DNA of 53,401 bases from CAYLGY01 sp964383325. Its GTDB lineage: Bacteria; Pseudomonadota; Alphaproteobacteria; Rhizobiales; Rhizobiaceae. This document shows positions 8,148-17,116 of this stretch, in pieces (position 1 is the stretch's first letter; each line of letters begins with the position of its first letter). The translations under genes were made by a program, and so were the position numbers. The notes below the pieces were generated by a model. The model saw only the letters and a program-made list of their open reading frames with translations. It was not told the DNA's origin and did not search any database. The stretch spans positions 1-53,401 of the forward strand of contig CAYLGY010000006.1 in NCBI GenBank assembly GCA_964383325.1. Direction: 5' to 3'.

Positions 8148-8732
8148 ATGCCGAAGGTCGGAGTGGAAACCTTGCGCAGGCAGGAACTGATTGCCGCAGC
8201 GATCAGCGCCATACACGCGCGTGGCTCGCTCGATGTGACCATCCGGGACATCGCCGCCCGCGCCGGGGTCTCGCAAGGGTTGGCACATCATTATTTCGGC
8301 TCCAAGGATCGCCTGATCACTTCGGCCATGCGCCATCTTCTCGAGCAATACAGCGCACAGGTGCGCGAGAAACTGCGGGACGCTCGCTCGCCCCGGCAGC
8401 GGATCTCCGCGATCATCGAGGCGAGCCTTGGCGAAGCGCAGTTCCAGGCGGAGATCGTCTCGGCGTGGCTGGTCTTCTATATCCATGCCCAGGTTTCCGG
8501 GGACGCGCGCAAGCTGTTGTCGCTATATACCCGACGGCTCCGCTCCAATCTCCTGCATGCGTTGAAGCCGCTCGCGGGCGAACGCGCGATGACCATTGCC
8601 GAGGGAATCGGCGCGATGATCGACGGCATCTATATCCGCCAAGCGCTGGGCAGCGATCCGTCCGGGTTCCGCAACGGGCAGAGGCTGGTCGAAGACTATG
8701 TCGACCGGCAACTTGCCGCCTCGCGAAACTGA
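8148..8732 (+). CDS. betI: Choline-responsive TetR-family repressor BetI
   Basis: A TetR-family regulator of 194 residues. The N-terminal helix-turn-helix reads RDIAARAGVSQGLAHHYFGSKDRLITSAMRHLL, a sequence characteristic of BetI. The C-terminal ligand domain (AWLVFYIHAQ, EGIGAMIDGIYIRQAL) also fits. BetI normally represses choline-to-betaine genes and is released by choline. Here it faces choX, while no betA, betB or betC lies in the window, so the oxidation genes must be elsewhere or absent. The ATG at 8148 follows a plausible ribosome site (CAGGAGAG). Confidence 0.92.
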   Translation: MPKVGVETLRRQELIAAAISAIHARGSLDVTIRDIAARAGVSQGLAHHYFGSKDRLITSAMRHLLEQYSAQVREKLRDARSPRQRISAIIEASLGEAQFQAEIVSAWLVFYIHAQVSGDARKLLSLYTRRLRSNLLHALKPLAGERAMTIAEGIGAMIDGIYIRQALGSDPSGFRNGQRLVEDYVDRQLAASRN

Positions 8733-8756
8733 AGGCCCCTCCCCGCGAACAGTAGA

Positions 8757-10043
8757 TTATGGAAGCTCGCGGAGCCGGCTCACCAGGATCTTGTCGATGC
8801 GCGTGCCATCGAGATCGACGATTTCCAGCCTCCATCCCGAATATTCGAGCGTTTCGCCCAGTCGCGGCAACCGGCCGAGTTCCGACAGGATCAGCCCGCC
8901 CAACGTGGCGTAGCGCCGGTCCTGAACCTGGGGCAGGCCCAGCCGATCGAAGAATTCATCCACCGGCATGCGACCGGCAACCAGAAAGGTGCCGTCGCCA
9001 CGGTCGAGAAAGTCCGGCCCGTCATCCTCCTCATCGGGAAAGCTCCCGGTTATGGCCTCGAGAATGTCGAGCGCGGTGATGATGCCCTCGAAGTGGCCGA
9101 GCTCGTCGAAGACCAGCACCATGTGATGGCGGGTGCCGCGCAGCTTCTCGATGACCGCGCCGGCGCTCGAGATATCCATCACGATCGGTGTTTCCCGGAC
9201 CATGCTGCGCAGGGCCTCCGCATCGCCCGTGCCGATCCCGTGCAGGACTTCCTTTACGTTTAGCACGCCGATAATCGCATCCTCCGGACCGTCCCGCACC
9301 GGAAGGCGCGTGCGCCGCGTGCGCCGCAACTGCGCCTCGATCTGTTCGGGCGAGGCGGAAAGGTCGATCGTCTCGACATCGCGCCTCGGCGTCATCAGGC
9401 CACGCGCAGTGCGATCGGCGAGCCGCATGACCCCGGTCAGCATGTCGCGCTCGCCTGCCTTGAGGACGCCTGCAGCTTCCGCCTCGACAAGGACGGCGCG
9501 AATCTCTTCCTCGGTAACGCCGGACTGCGCCTGCTTGACCGAGCCCAACAGCCGCAGGATCAGATTGCTGGAAACCTCCAGCAGCCAGACCAGCGGTCCG
9601 CAGGCCAGCGCCAACAGGTGCATTGGCGGCGCGACGCGGCACGAGACGGCTTCGGGATTGCGCAGGGCGAGCTGCTTGGGGACCAGTTCACCCATCACCA
9701 GCGACAGGTAGGTGATCAGCATCACGACACCGCCTACACCGACGGGATCGGCGATTTCCCTCGAGATACCGGCTGCCTGCAGCCAGGCCGCCAGGCGCAG
9801 TCCGAGCGTCGCGCCGGAAAAGGCGCCCGCAACAATCCCGACCAGCGTGATCCCGATCTGCACGGTGGACAGGAATCGCCCGGGATTTTCCGCAAGCGAG
9901 AGGGCGCGCGCTGCGCCCGAGCGGCCGCCATCGGCATAGAGCTTCAGGCGCACTGTTGAAGCGGAGATGATGGCCAGCTCGGACATGGCAAGCAATCCGT
10001 TCAGCCCGATCAGCACGGCCAGGATACCGAATTCAATCAACAT
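8757..10043 (-). CDS. CNNM/CorC (HlyC-type) membrane protein with CBS pair
   Basis: An inner-membrane protein of about 428 residues in three parts. A DUF21/CNNM transmembrane domain spans residues 1-190 (GLLAMSELAIISAS, MGELVPKQLALRNPE). A CBS pair follows at roughly 205-330 (GLMTPRRDVETIDLSASPEQIE..., VFDELGHFEGIITALDILE). The C-terminal CorC_HlyC domain (FLVAGRMPVDEFFDRLGL, YATLGGLILSELGRLP) ends it. Such proteins have been linked to Mg2+ or Co2+ efflux; the older haemolysin label is not supported by anything seen here. The start at 10043 (MLIEFGI) is preferred to six extra upstream residues. Confidence 0.85.
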   Translation of the reverse strand: MLIEFGILAVLIGLNGLLAMSELAIISASTVRLKLYADGGRSGAARALSLAENPGRFLSTVQIGITLVGIVAGAFSGATLGLRLAAWLQAAGISREIADPVGVGGVVMLITYLSLVMGELVPKQLALRNPEAVSCRVAPPMHLLALACGPLVWLLEVSSNLILRLLGSVKQAQSGVTEEEIRAVLVEAEAAGVLKAGERDMLTGVMRLADRTARGLMTPRRDVETIDLSASPEQIEAQLRRTRRTRLPVRDGPEDAIIGVLNVKEVLHGIGTGDAEALRSMVRETPIVMDISSAGAVIEKLRGTRHHMVLVFDELGHFEGIITALDILEAITGSFPDEEDDGPDFLDRGDGTFLVAGRMPVDEFFDRLGLPQVQDRRYATLGGLILSELGRLPRLGETLEYSGWRLEIVDLDGTRIDKILVSRLRELP

Positions 10044-10366
10044 GACATGGCCGCGGGACAAAGCCTTGCGAGAAACGGATCAGCAAGTCCCTATCCCTTG
10101 TACACGGGGCAATCAAGAGTTGGCCATGGTGCGGAGATCAGGCGCGCAACCCGTGCGGCCGCCGCGACTTGATTTCCACCACGACCGGCCATACGTCAGG
10201 CATATGGTCGGAGAATGGGCCAGACCGTTGCAAGCCCGGCGTTGAGCAGTTCGACAGCAGGGGCACGCCGGGATTCTGTTCGCATTCTCCGCGTCATTCT
10301 TTTCAGCCGGCTTTCGGACCCTGCGCGCAGACCGATCGCGGCACATTCACGCAAAGGATATCACAA
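10044..10366. other. Intergenic region upstream of the catalase gene
   Basis: These 323 bp separate the CNNM gene from catalase, divergently. I see no small ORF worth calling, no clear sigma70 pair and no OxyR-like repeat. The promoters for both flanking genes must lie here. Confidence 0.5.
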
Positions 10367-11860
10367 ATGACGAAACAGAATAGTTCCGGCCATTCGACAA
10401 TGAGCACCGGAGCACCCGCTCCAAGCGACCGCAATTCGCTCACCATCGGGCCGGACGGGCCGATCCTCCTGCATGATGTGCATTTCCTCGAGCAGATGGC
10501 GCATTTCAATCGCGAGAAGGTGCCGGAGCGGCAGCCGCATGCCAAGGGATCTGGCGCTTTCGGCGTATTCGAAACCACCGAGGATGTCTCGGCCTTTACG
10601 AAAGCCGCCCTGTTCCGCAAAGGGGCCCGGACCGACATGCTGGCGCGCTTTTCGACCGTTGCCGGTGAACAGGGCAGTCCGGATACCTGGCGCGACGTCC
10701 GCGGATTCTCCCTGAAATTCTACACCGAGGAAGGCAATTACGACCTCGTCGGCAACAACACCCCGATCTTTTTCGTCCGGGACCCGATGAAATTTCCCCA
10801 TTTCATCCGCAGCCAGAAGCGGTTGCCGGATTCCGGGTTGCGCGACAATCACATGCAATGGGATTTCTGGACGCAAAACCCGGAATCGGCACACCAGGTA
10901 ACCTATCTCATGGGCCAGCGCGGCCTGCCCCGCACCTGGCGGCACATGAACGGCTATGGCTCGCATACCTATATGTGGATCAATGCCGCCGGCGAGCGTG
11001 TCTGGGTCAAGTACCATTTCCATACCGAGCAGGGCATGCGCTTCTTCTCCAATGAGGAGGCCGCCGCCATGGCCGGAGCCGACGCCGACTATCACCGGCG
11101 CGACCTCTTCGAGGCGATCGGGCGCGGCGAGTTCCCCAGTTGGACCCTTTCGGTCCAGATCATGCCCTATGAGGATGCGAAGACCTACCGCATCAATCCG
11201 TTCGACCTGACCAAGACCTGGCCGCATTCCGACTATCCGCTCGTCAAGGTCGGGCGCATGACGCTCAACCGCAACCCGGTGAACTTCTTCGCAGAAATCG
11301 AGCAGGCGGCCTTCTCGCCCGGCAACACGGTTCCCGGCATCGGCCTGTCGCCCGACAAGATGCTGCTGGGCCGTGCCTTTGCCTATAATGACGCGCAGAG
11401 AAACCGCATTGGCACGAATTTCCACCAGCTGCCGGTGAACCAGCCGAAAGTGCCGGTCAACACCTACATGTTCGACGGACACATGGCCTATCATCATTCC
11501 GGTAATGCGCCGGTCTATGCGCCGAACAGCGGCGACCGGCAATGGGCGGACAACACCGGTCCGGTCGCCGACGGCTGGGAGGCCGATGGCGAGATGGTGC
11601 GCAGCGCGTACACCTTGCGCAACGATGACGATGATTTCAGCCAGCCCGGTATACTCGTGCGCGAGGTGATGGACGATACCCAACGGGCCGCTCTGGTTGA
11701 CACGGTCGCCGGCAGCCTGCTCGGCGGCGTTCGCGAGCCGGTCCTGAGCCGCGCATTCCAGTACTGGAAGAGCATCGACCCGGCGGTCGGTGCCCGGATC
11801 GAGGAAAAGGTTCGCCAGGGCGCAGCTGCGGAGCCCGTGCAAGGCATGGGCGAAGGCTGA
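10367..11860 (+). CDS. katA: Monofunctional haem catalase
   Basis: It decomposes hydrogen peroxide to water and oxygen. The 497-residue length and sequence are those of small-subunit catalases. The distal histidine is in ERQPHAKGSGAFG (about H58), the distal asparagine in LVGNNTPIFFVRD (about N130/131), and the proximal haem ligand is the tyrosine of RAFAYND (Y340). The residues before the catalytic histidine are QP where most relatives have VV, a mild oddity. The ATG at 10367 is chosen because earlier in-frame sequence is low-quality and the family begins with such a short polar leader. A GC-rich hairpin follows the stop. Confidence 0.93.
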   Translation: MTKQNSSGHSTMSTGAPAPSDRNSLTIGPDGPILLHDVHFLEQMAHFNREKVPERQPHAKGSGAFGVFETTEDVSAFTKAALFRKGARTDMLARFSTVAGEQGSPDTWRDVRGFSLKFYTEEGNYDLVGNNTPIFFVRDPMKFPHFIRSQKRLPDSGLRDNHMQWDFWTQNPESAHQVTYLMGQRGLPRTWRHMNGYGSHTYMWINAAGERVWVKYHFHTEQGMRFFSNEEAAAMAGADADYHRRDLFEAIGRGEFPSWTLSVQIMPYEDAKTYRINPFDLTKTWPHSDYPLVKVGRMTLNRNPVNFFAEIEQAAFSPGNTVPGIGLSPDKMLLGRAFAYNDAQRNRIGTNFHQLPVNQPKVPVNTYMFDGHMAYHHSGNAPVYAPNSGDRQWADNTGPVADGWEADGEMVRSAYTLRNDDDDFSQPGILVREVMDDTQRAALVDTVAGSLLGGVREPVLSRAFQYWKSIDPAVGARIEEKVRQGAAAEPVQGMGEG

Positions 11861-11874
11861 TCGACACGGCAATT

Positions 11875-11901
11875 CCGGCTCGGCTCGAGTGGCCGAGCCG
11901 G
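11875..11901. terminator. GC-rich hairpin between katA and the L,D-transpeptidase gene
   Basis: CCGGCTCGG (11875-11883) and CCGAGCCGG (11893-11901) form a perfect 9-bp stem with a 9-base loop, 14 bp after the catalase stop. It lies between convergent genes and may serve both, although no long T-run flanks it. Confidence 0.5.
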
Positions 11902-11924
11902 GGCCAGCCAACTTGAATCCGGCC

Positions 11925-12632
11925 TCAAACGATCGCCGGGAAATTCTGCTCCACGACAATTGCCGAGCCGGGGCGCACCCGCTCGTAGAGATCGATGACA
12001 TCCTGGTGCAGAAGGCGCACGCAGCCTGACGACACGGCTTTGCCGATCGTCCAGACTTCGCCCGTGCCATGCAGGCGGTAGAGCGTATCGCGATTGCCCT
12101 TGTGAATGTAGAGCGCCCGGGCGCCGAGCGGATTGGTGATACCAGGTGGCTGGCCGTGGCGCCATTGCTCCAGACTGGGATCGCGGGCGATCATCTCGGC
12201 TGGCGGCGTCCATACCGGCCACTTCCGCTTGTAGGCAATATGGCCGCGGCCCGACCAGTCGAAGCCGGCCCTGCCTACCCCAATGCCATAACGCATGGCG
12301 CTGCCGCCTTCCTGCACATGATACAGGAACCTGTTTGTTGTATCGACCACGACCGTTCCCGGAACTTCCGGCGTGACGAAATCGACGATTTGTCGGTAAT
12401 AGACCGGATTGAGCTCCGAGACGTCATAGGCCGGGATCGGAAACTCTTCCTCCGGCATGGCCGCGTACATCAGCCGCACATGTTCCGGCACGGCCGGACG
12501 GGGCGGAGGGACCGGCATGGCTTGCTGCCGCGGCATCGGCACGGTGGAACAGCCAGCGGCGCCCATGACCATCAGGCTGCCAAGGCCGAGCAACATCCGT
12601 CTCCGATCCGGAGCTTCGAGCTTCACACGCAT
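11925..12632 (-). CDS. Lipoprotein L,D-transpeptidase (YkuD family)
   Basis: A cell-wall enzyme that forms 3-3 peptidoglycan cross-links or attaches proteins to peptidoglycan. The YkuD catalytic block is complete: HGTGEVWTIGKAVSSGCVRL, with His near residue 188 and catalytic Cys at 204. The N-terminus carries a signal with a lipobox (VMGAAGC, Cys28), followed by a Pro-rich linker, so the enzyme should be membrane-anchored. The 235-residue start at 12632 (MRVKLEAPDRRR) is preferred over 40 further upstream residues, which would bury the signal. Many Hyphomicrobiales encode multiple such paralogues. Confidence 0.88.
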   Translation of the reverse strand: MRVKLEAPDRRRMLLGLGSLMVMGAAGCSTVPMPRQQAMPVPPPRPAVPEHVRLMYAAMPEEEFPIPAYDVSELNPVYYRQIVDFVTPEVPGTVVVDTTNRFLYHVQEGGSAMRYGIGVGRAGFDWSGRGHIAYKRKWPVWTPPAEMIARDPSLEQWRHGQPPGITNPLGARALYIHKGNRDTLYRLHGTGEVWTIGKAVSSGCVRLLHQDVIDLYERVRPGSAIVVEQNFPAIV

Positions 12633-12858
12633 TCGTCTTCTCGTCTCAATTGTCGCGCGCGGGGCGCTGGGTAAACGCGTTGCCAGAGAGGCGCGCCTGA
12701 TTCGGAAATTGCCTGCTGGAGCTTCCAGCCGGCACAGCCTCTTTTTCTCCAACCAAGTGCGGCAGCATTGGGGCTGCCAGGGGTGACGGACTGGCTACTA
12801 TTCCTGCTGCGCTATTCGTGCCACACCTTACGAATCGACGCGCAACGAGGAACATGCC

Positions 12859-13284
12859 ATGAAAGCACGGATCAAATGGGTTGAAGACCGGACGTTCACC
12901 GGGCAAACGGAAAGCGGTCACAAGATCGTGTTCGGCACCGTCGGCGAACAGGGAACGAAACCGGGACCCAGCCCGATGGAACTGGTCCTGATCGGCACCG
13001 GCGGTTGTTCCGCCTATGACGTCATCCACATTCTCGAAAGGGGTCGCGAGCCAATCGAGGACTGCATTGTGCAAATGGATGCGGATCGGGCGGAAACGGA
13101 TCCGAAGGTGTTCACCCGCATTCACATGCACTTTATCGTGAAAGGGCGTGGCCTCTCGCCCGAAAAGGTGGAGCGGGCAGTTCGCCTTTCGGCTGACAAA
13201 TATTGCTCGGCCTCCGCAATGATGGCGAAGACCGCAACCGTCACCCATGATTTCGTGATCGTGGACCCGTCACGGGAATCATGA
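12859..13284 (+). CDS. OsmC/Ohr-family protein
   Basis: A 141-residue OsmC-like protein of the YhfA type. The two conserved cysteines are present (LIGTGGCSAYDV and SADKYCSASAM), as is a preceding PGPSPMELVL stretch. OsmC relatives reduce organic hydroperoxides; the YhfA branch is less well defined, so the substrate is not assigned. The ATG at 12859 follows ACGAGGAAC. It is convergent with a small lipoprotein gene and shares a hairpin terminator with it. Confidence 0.88.
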   Translation: MKARIKWVEDRTFTGQTESGHKIVFGTVGEQGTKPGPSPMELVLIGTGGCSAYDVIHILERGREPIEDCIVQMDADRAETDPKVFTRIHMHFIVKGRGLSPEKVERAVRLSADKYCSASAMMAKTATVTHDFVIVDPSRES

Positions 13285-13311
13285 GGCGGACCGGGATGTC
13301 ACCGGCCCGCC
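13285..13311. terminator. Bidirectional terminator-like hairpin after osmC
   Basis: GGCGGACCGG (13285-13294) pairs with CCGGCCCGCC (13302-13311), one A/C mismatch, around a 7-base loop. It begins immediately after the OsmC-family stop codon and ends 8 bp before the stop of the convergent lipoprotein gene. Confidence 0.6.
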
Positions 13312-13318
13312 CGGATGA

Positions 13319-13585
13319 TCAGTAGCTACCGGGGCAGCGATCATGGAAATAGTGGCCGCGTGGATGCCGGTAGCGGCAGTAGCCTGGACGATCGGCGGCG
13401 CGGCCAATCAGATATCCACCTACCGCACCGACCAGGCTGCCCACGGCGGCACCCTCGATCGTTCCGGAGGCAAGAGCGCCGACGCCAGCACCAACCCCGG
13501 CGCCTACCGCGGCGGTGCGTTCTGCTGTCGTGCACCCGGCCAGCATGGCCAGCGATGCGACTGCGGCAAGCAAAGTCATCTTCAT
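13319..13585 (-). CDS. Small glycine-zipper lipoprotein
   Basis: An 88-residue outer-membrane-type lipoprotein. The signal peptide ends in the lipobox LAGC (SLAMLAGCTTAE). A glycine-zipper segment follows, alternating small residues (AVGAGVGAGVGALASGTIEGAAVGS split over residues about 25-55), then a basic, aromatic tail with two cysteines. Proteins of this build are common envelope lipoproteins of unknown role. The start at 13585 (MKMTLL) is chosen to give a normal signal. A GGAAC-N16-AGTT element about 65-90 bp upstream suggests stress control. Confidence 0.7.
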   Translation of the reverse strand: MKMTLLAAVASLAMLAGCTTAERTAAVGAGVGAGVGALASGTIEGAAVGSLVGAVGGYLIGRAADRPGYCRYRHPRGHYFHDRCPGSY

Positions 13586-13648
13586 GGTCTCGAACCCCTC
13601 TCTTTGGTCCATCTTCCGAATTTCTGCTGGAACAGGTTCCTCATTCGC

Positions 13649-13673
13649 AACTCTCCAGCACCATTTTGGTTCC
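13649..13673 (-). promoter_or_regulatory. Candidate EcfG-type general-stress promoter
   Basis: Reading the minus strand, GGAAC (13673-13669), a 16-bp spacer and AGTT (13652-13649) resemble the alphaproteobacterial general-stress promoter GGAAC-N16/17-CGTT with one mismatch. It would start transcription about 55 bp before the lipoprotein gene. The same variant precedes the stress-type SDR at 45614. Confidence 0.4.
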
Positions 13674-13747
13674 GGCAGTTCCAGTGCGCGAAACTTCGCA
13701 CAAACGGATGCGAAAGCAAAGTCGAATAGGTTTGCACAGCGAAAGGA

Positions 13748-16228
13748 TTACAACTTCACCGAGTGAAGCCGCAATGCGTTAGCGATAACGGAGACCGAGC
13801 TCAAGCTCATTGCCGCGGCCGCCACCATCGGTGACAGCAACAAGCCGAAGACCGGATAGAGAATTCCGGCAGCGATCGGCACGCCAAGAGAATTGTAGAC
13901 AAAGGCAAGGAAAAGGTTCTGCCGGATATTGCGCACCGTCGCACGCGCAAGCCGGCGCGCCCGCACGATGCCCCGCAAATCGCCCTTCACCAGGGTGATG
14001 CCAGCGCTTTCCATTGCAACATCGGCGCCCGTACCCATTGCAATGCCGACATCCGCGCCAGCAAGAGCGGGCGCATCATTGACGCCATCCCCTGCCATCG
14101 CGACCCTCCGGCCGACCGCCCTCAGCTCCTCGATCAGCGCCTGCTTATCCTCAGGCAATATGTCGGCGCGGATCTCGTCGATACCGAGCTGGCCGGCAAT
14201 TGCCTGCGCCGTGCGGATATTGTCCCCCGTAGCCATGATGATTCGCAACCCGTTCCGGTGCAACTCGCGAATGGCTTCGGCGGTCGTCTCCTTGATCGGA
14301 TCGGCGACGGCTACCAGGCCGGCAACGGCTCCGTCAATGTAGACGAACATTGCCGTCTTTCCTTGCTCCCGCAATTCATCCGCCCGCGCCTCCAGCTCCT
14401 GCGCGTTGGCGCCCATCTCCTGCATCAGGCTCAGATTTCCGAGCGCAACCCGCCGTCCCGCAACCTGCCCGGTGACGCCCTTGCCTGTAATGGAATCGAA
14501 TTCCGCTGCATCCGCCAGCATCAAACCGCGCGCGAGGGCGGCCTCGACGATGGCCTCGGCAATGGGGTGTTCGGAACCGCGTTCGAGCGCCGCGATCAGG
14601 GCAAGCATTTCCGATTCGTCCGTGCCAGGTAGTGCGACGAGGTCAGCAATCCTGGGCCGCCCTTCCGTCAGCGTGCCGGTCTTGTCCACGACCAGCGTAT
14701 CGATTTCCGCAAAACGCTCCAACGCCTCGGCGTCCCGGACCAGTACGCCGGCCTGCGCGCCGCGCCCGGTTGCGGTCATGATCGACATCGGGGTGGCAAG
14801 GCCCAGCGCGCAGGGACAGGCAATGATCAGGACCGACACCGCCACAATGATCGCATGCGCCATGCGGGGCTCAGGCCCGAACAGCCCCCAGACGAGGAAG
14901 GCGACCACAGCTGCCAGCACCACGGCCGGCACAAACCATGACGCGACACGGTCGGCGAGGCCCTGAATCGGCGCGCGGGAACGCTGCGCCTTTGCCACCA
15001 TCTCGACAATCTGAGACAGCATCGTTTCGGCGCCGACCCTTTCGGCGCGGATCACCAGCGTGCCGCCATGATTGAGCGTGCCCCCGGTCACGGAATCTCC
15101 CGCCTCCTTCTCCACTGGCAGGGATTCCCCCGTGAGCATGGATTCGTCGATGCTGCTGCGGCCTTCCAAGACTACCCCATCCACCGGCACGCTTTCGCCA
15201 GGACGTACGCGCAGCCGATCGCCGACCTGCACGGAATCAAGGGGAACGTCGCGCTCCTCTCCAGATGGATCAATGCGTCGAGCCGTCTTCGGAGAGAGAT
15301 CAAGCAAGGCGCGAATTGCTGAACCAGTCCGCTCGCGGGCCCGTAATTCGAGGACCTGGCCTAGAAATACGAGCGCAACGATGACAGCCGCCGCCTCGAA
15401 ATAGACGGCGACCGCCCCCTGGTGATCGCGAAAGGAATCCGGAAACAAGCCGGGGAACAGCACCGCAGCTACGCTATAGCCATAGGCAGCGCCGACGCCG
15501 ATGCCGATCAGTGTCCACATGTTGGGGCTGCGATTGCGGAAGGAGTTCCACATGCGACGGAAGAAAGGCTGCGCAGCCCAAAGCACGATCGGCGTGGTGA
15601 GGATGAATTCAAGCCACGCTGCGACAGGCTCGCTTAGCCATTCCCGGACCGACAGTCCGACCATCGGTCCCATAGCGAGCAGAAAAACCGGCAATGCCAG
15701 CGCAGCGCTGATCCAGAAGCGCCGGGTAAAATCGACCAATTCGGGATTGGGTCCCTCATCGAGCGGCGGAACACCCATCGGCTCCAGCGCCATTCCGCAG
15801 ATCGGGCAATCGCCAAAAACATCCGTGACGATTTCCGGGTGCATCGGACAGGTATATTTCGTGCCTGCCGGCATCGGTGCCGGCGCTGGCCGGTCACCGA
15901 GATAGCGGTCGGGATCGGCTTCGAACTTTTCCTGGCACGCCGCGCAGCAGAAATAGAAGCGCTGCCCTTCATGCCGGGTGAAATGTGCGGCGCTGGCGCG
16001 ATCGACCTCCATGCCGCAGACAGGATCCCGTGCCGTCAGCCAGTCATCCGGATTGTCCATGAAGCGGCTACGGCAAGATGGACTGCAGAAATGGAAGGTC
16101 CGCCCGTCATGATCGGCTGTGATCTTTCCGGGGGCGGGCAGCATGCCGCAAACGGGATCACGCAGGATGTCAGCGCCTGCAGACTTGGCATCATCGCCGG
16201 GCGAATGTTGCTTGCTGGATTCTTGCAT
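13748..16228 (-). CDS. copA: Copper-translocating P1B-type ATPase with YHS domains
   Basis: A heavy-metal exporter of 826 residues in the inner membrane. Instead of CXXC HMA domains the N-terminus has two YHS domains (DPVCGM near residues 24 and 68, each with a downstream Cys pair). A heavy-metal-binding domain follows at about 124-151 (YTCPMHPEIVTDVFGDCPICGMAL). The core has the copper CPC motif (ACPCALGLATP, 471-473), the phosphorylated Asp of DKTGT (515), TGES and GDGVNDAPAL. The start at 16228 (MQESSKQHS) avoids 75 hydrophobic residues that are probably non-coding. It ends with LRLHSVKL. Copper(I) is the most likely substrate. Confidence 0.92.
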   Translation of the reverse strand: MQESSKQHSPGDDAKSAGADILRDPVCGMLPAPGKITADHDGRTFHFCSPSCRSRFMDNPDDWLTARDPVCGMEVDRASAAHFTRHEGQRFYFCCAACQEKFEADPDRYLGDRPAPAPMPAGTKYTCPMHPEIVTDVFGDCPICGMALEPMGVPPLDEGPNPELVDFTRRFWISAALALPVFLLAMGPMVGLSVREWLSEPVAAWLEFILTTPIVLWAAQPFFRRMWNSFRNRSPNMWTLIGIGVGAAYGYSVAAVLFPGLFPDSFRDHQGAVAVYFEAAAVIVALVFLGQVLELRARERTGSAIRALLDLSPKTARRIDPSGEERDVPLDSVQVGDRLRVRPGESVPVDGVVLEGRSSIDESMLTGESLPVEKEAGDSVTGGTLNHGGTLVIRAERVGAETMLSQIVEMVAKAQRSRAPIQGLADRVASWFVPAVVLAAVVAFLVWGLFGPEPRMAHAIIVAVSVLIIACPCALGLATPMSIMTATGRGAQAGVLVRDAEALERFAEIDTLVVDKTGTLTEGRPRIADLVALPGTDESEMLALIAALERGSEHPIAEAIVEAALARGLMLADAAEFDSITGKGVTGQVAGRRVALGNLSLMQEMGANAQELEARADELREQGKTAMFVYIDGAVAGLVAVADPIKETTAEAIRELHRNGLRIIMATGDNIRTAQAIAGQLGIDEIRADILPEDKQALIEELRAVGRRVAMAGDGVNDAPALAGADVGIAMGTGADVAMESAGITLVKGDLRGIVRARRLARATVRNIRQNLFLAFVYNSLGVPIAAGILYPVFGLLLSPMVAAAAMSLSSVSVIANALRLHSVKL

Positions 16229-16447
16229 CGGACCGACCTGCGTGAAAAAGTGACCCTGATACACATAGACCGAATTCCGCCGATTGAAAGACCATGGGGC
16301 GGCCCACAACAGAAGGCAAATGGCAGGCATGCCTGTGCGAGGGATCAATTCCTGGGTTGGGAAGTTGTCCAGAGTCGAGTTCCATGCAACGGACATACGA
16401 GACTGGAAGGCAAGCAGCGGAACAACCAGCAGACAAAGGCAAGAACG

Positions 16448-17116
16448 ATGCATTCAGACCTGACCCGGAAACTCACGCGCATGCTGCAGAGCTCGCCCGT
16501 GATCCCGGTGATTACGCTGGAGCGGCTCGCAGATGCAGTGCCGCTGGCAGAGGCCCTCGTCGCGGGCGGGCTGACGACACTGGAAATCACCTTGCGTTCC
16601 AAGGTCGGCCTTGAGGCAATCAGGCGCGTGGCGGCCGAAGTTCCCAAAGCTTCGGTCGGAGCAGGCACCGTCCTCTGCATGCGTCAGTTCGAACAGGCTG
16701 AAAACGCTGGTGCTCGCTTCATCGTCAGCCCCGGCACAACGCTGGAACTCCTCGAGGCGGCAAGGCACTCGCCTGTGCCTTTCCTGCCAGGCGCGGCGAC
16801 AGCAAGCGAATTCATGTCGTTGTTCGAGGCCGGCTATTCCCTGATGAAATTCTTCCCGGCGGAGCCGGCAGGCGGCAAACGTTATCTTGCCGCGCTTGCG
16901 GCGCCTCTGCCGGAGTTGCATTTCTGCCCGACGGGCGGAATTAGCGCGGAAAATGCACGATCCTACCTTGAGCTTCCGAATGTAGTCAGCGTCGGGGGCT
17001 CGTGGATCTGTCCCGCGGAGCTGGTTCGCGAAGGCGAATGGAAGCGCATTACGGAACTTGCTCGCCAGGCTGCAGCGCTCGGCAGGAATCAGGAGACCCG
17101 ATCGCCCGTCAGTTGA
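16448..17116 (+). CDS. eda: KDPG/KHG aldolase
   Basis: It cleaves 2-keto-3-deoxy-6-phosphogluconate to pyruvate and glyceraldehyde 3-phosphate, the last step of the Entner-Doudoroff pathway. The Schiff-base lysine is in YSLMKFFPAE (about K134) and the catalytic glutamate in LEITLRS (E46). The phosphate-binding motifs SPGT and PTGGIS are also present. At 222 residues it is slightly longer than usual owing to its C-terminus. The ATG at 16448 gives the standard N-terminus. No edd gene is nearby. It is divergent from copA and overlaps the 3' end of the M15 gene by 8 bp. Confidence 0.9.
   Translation: MHSDLTRKLTRMLQSSPVIPVITLERLADAVPLAEALVAGGLTTLEITLRSKVGLEAIRRVAAEVPKASVGAGTVLCMRQFEQAENAGARFIVSPGTTLELLEAARHSPVPFLPGAATASEFMSLFEAGYSLMKFFPAEPAGGKRYLAALAAPLPELHFCPTGGISAENARSYLELPNVVSVGGSWICPAELVREGEWKRITELARQAAALGRNQETRSPVS

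Noticed and set aside
10361..12070. 569-codon open frame antisense to catalase
   Set aside because: Shadow of katA caused by high GC; no domain, signal or ribosome site.
16229..16447. CueR/MerR-type operator in the copA-eda divergent region
   Set aside because: I looked for a spaced dyad between a -35 and -10 and found nothing convincing.
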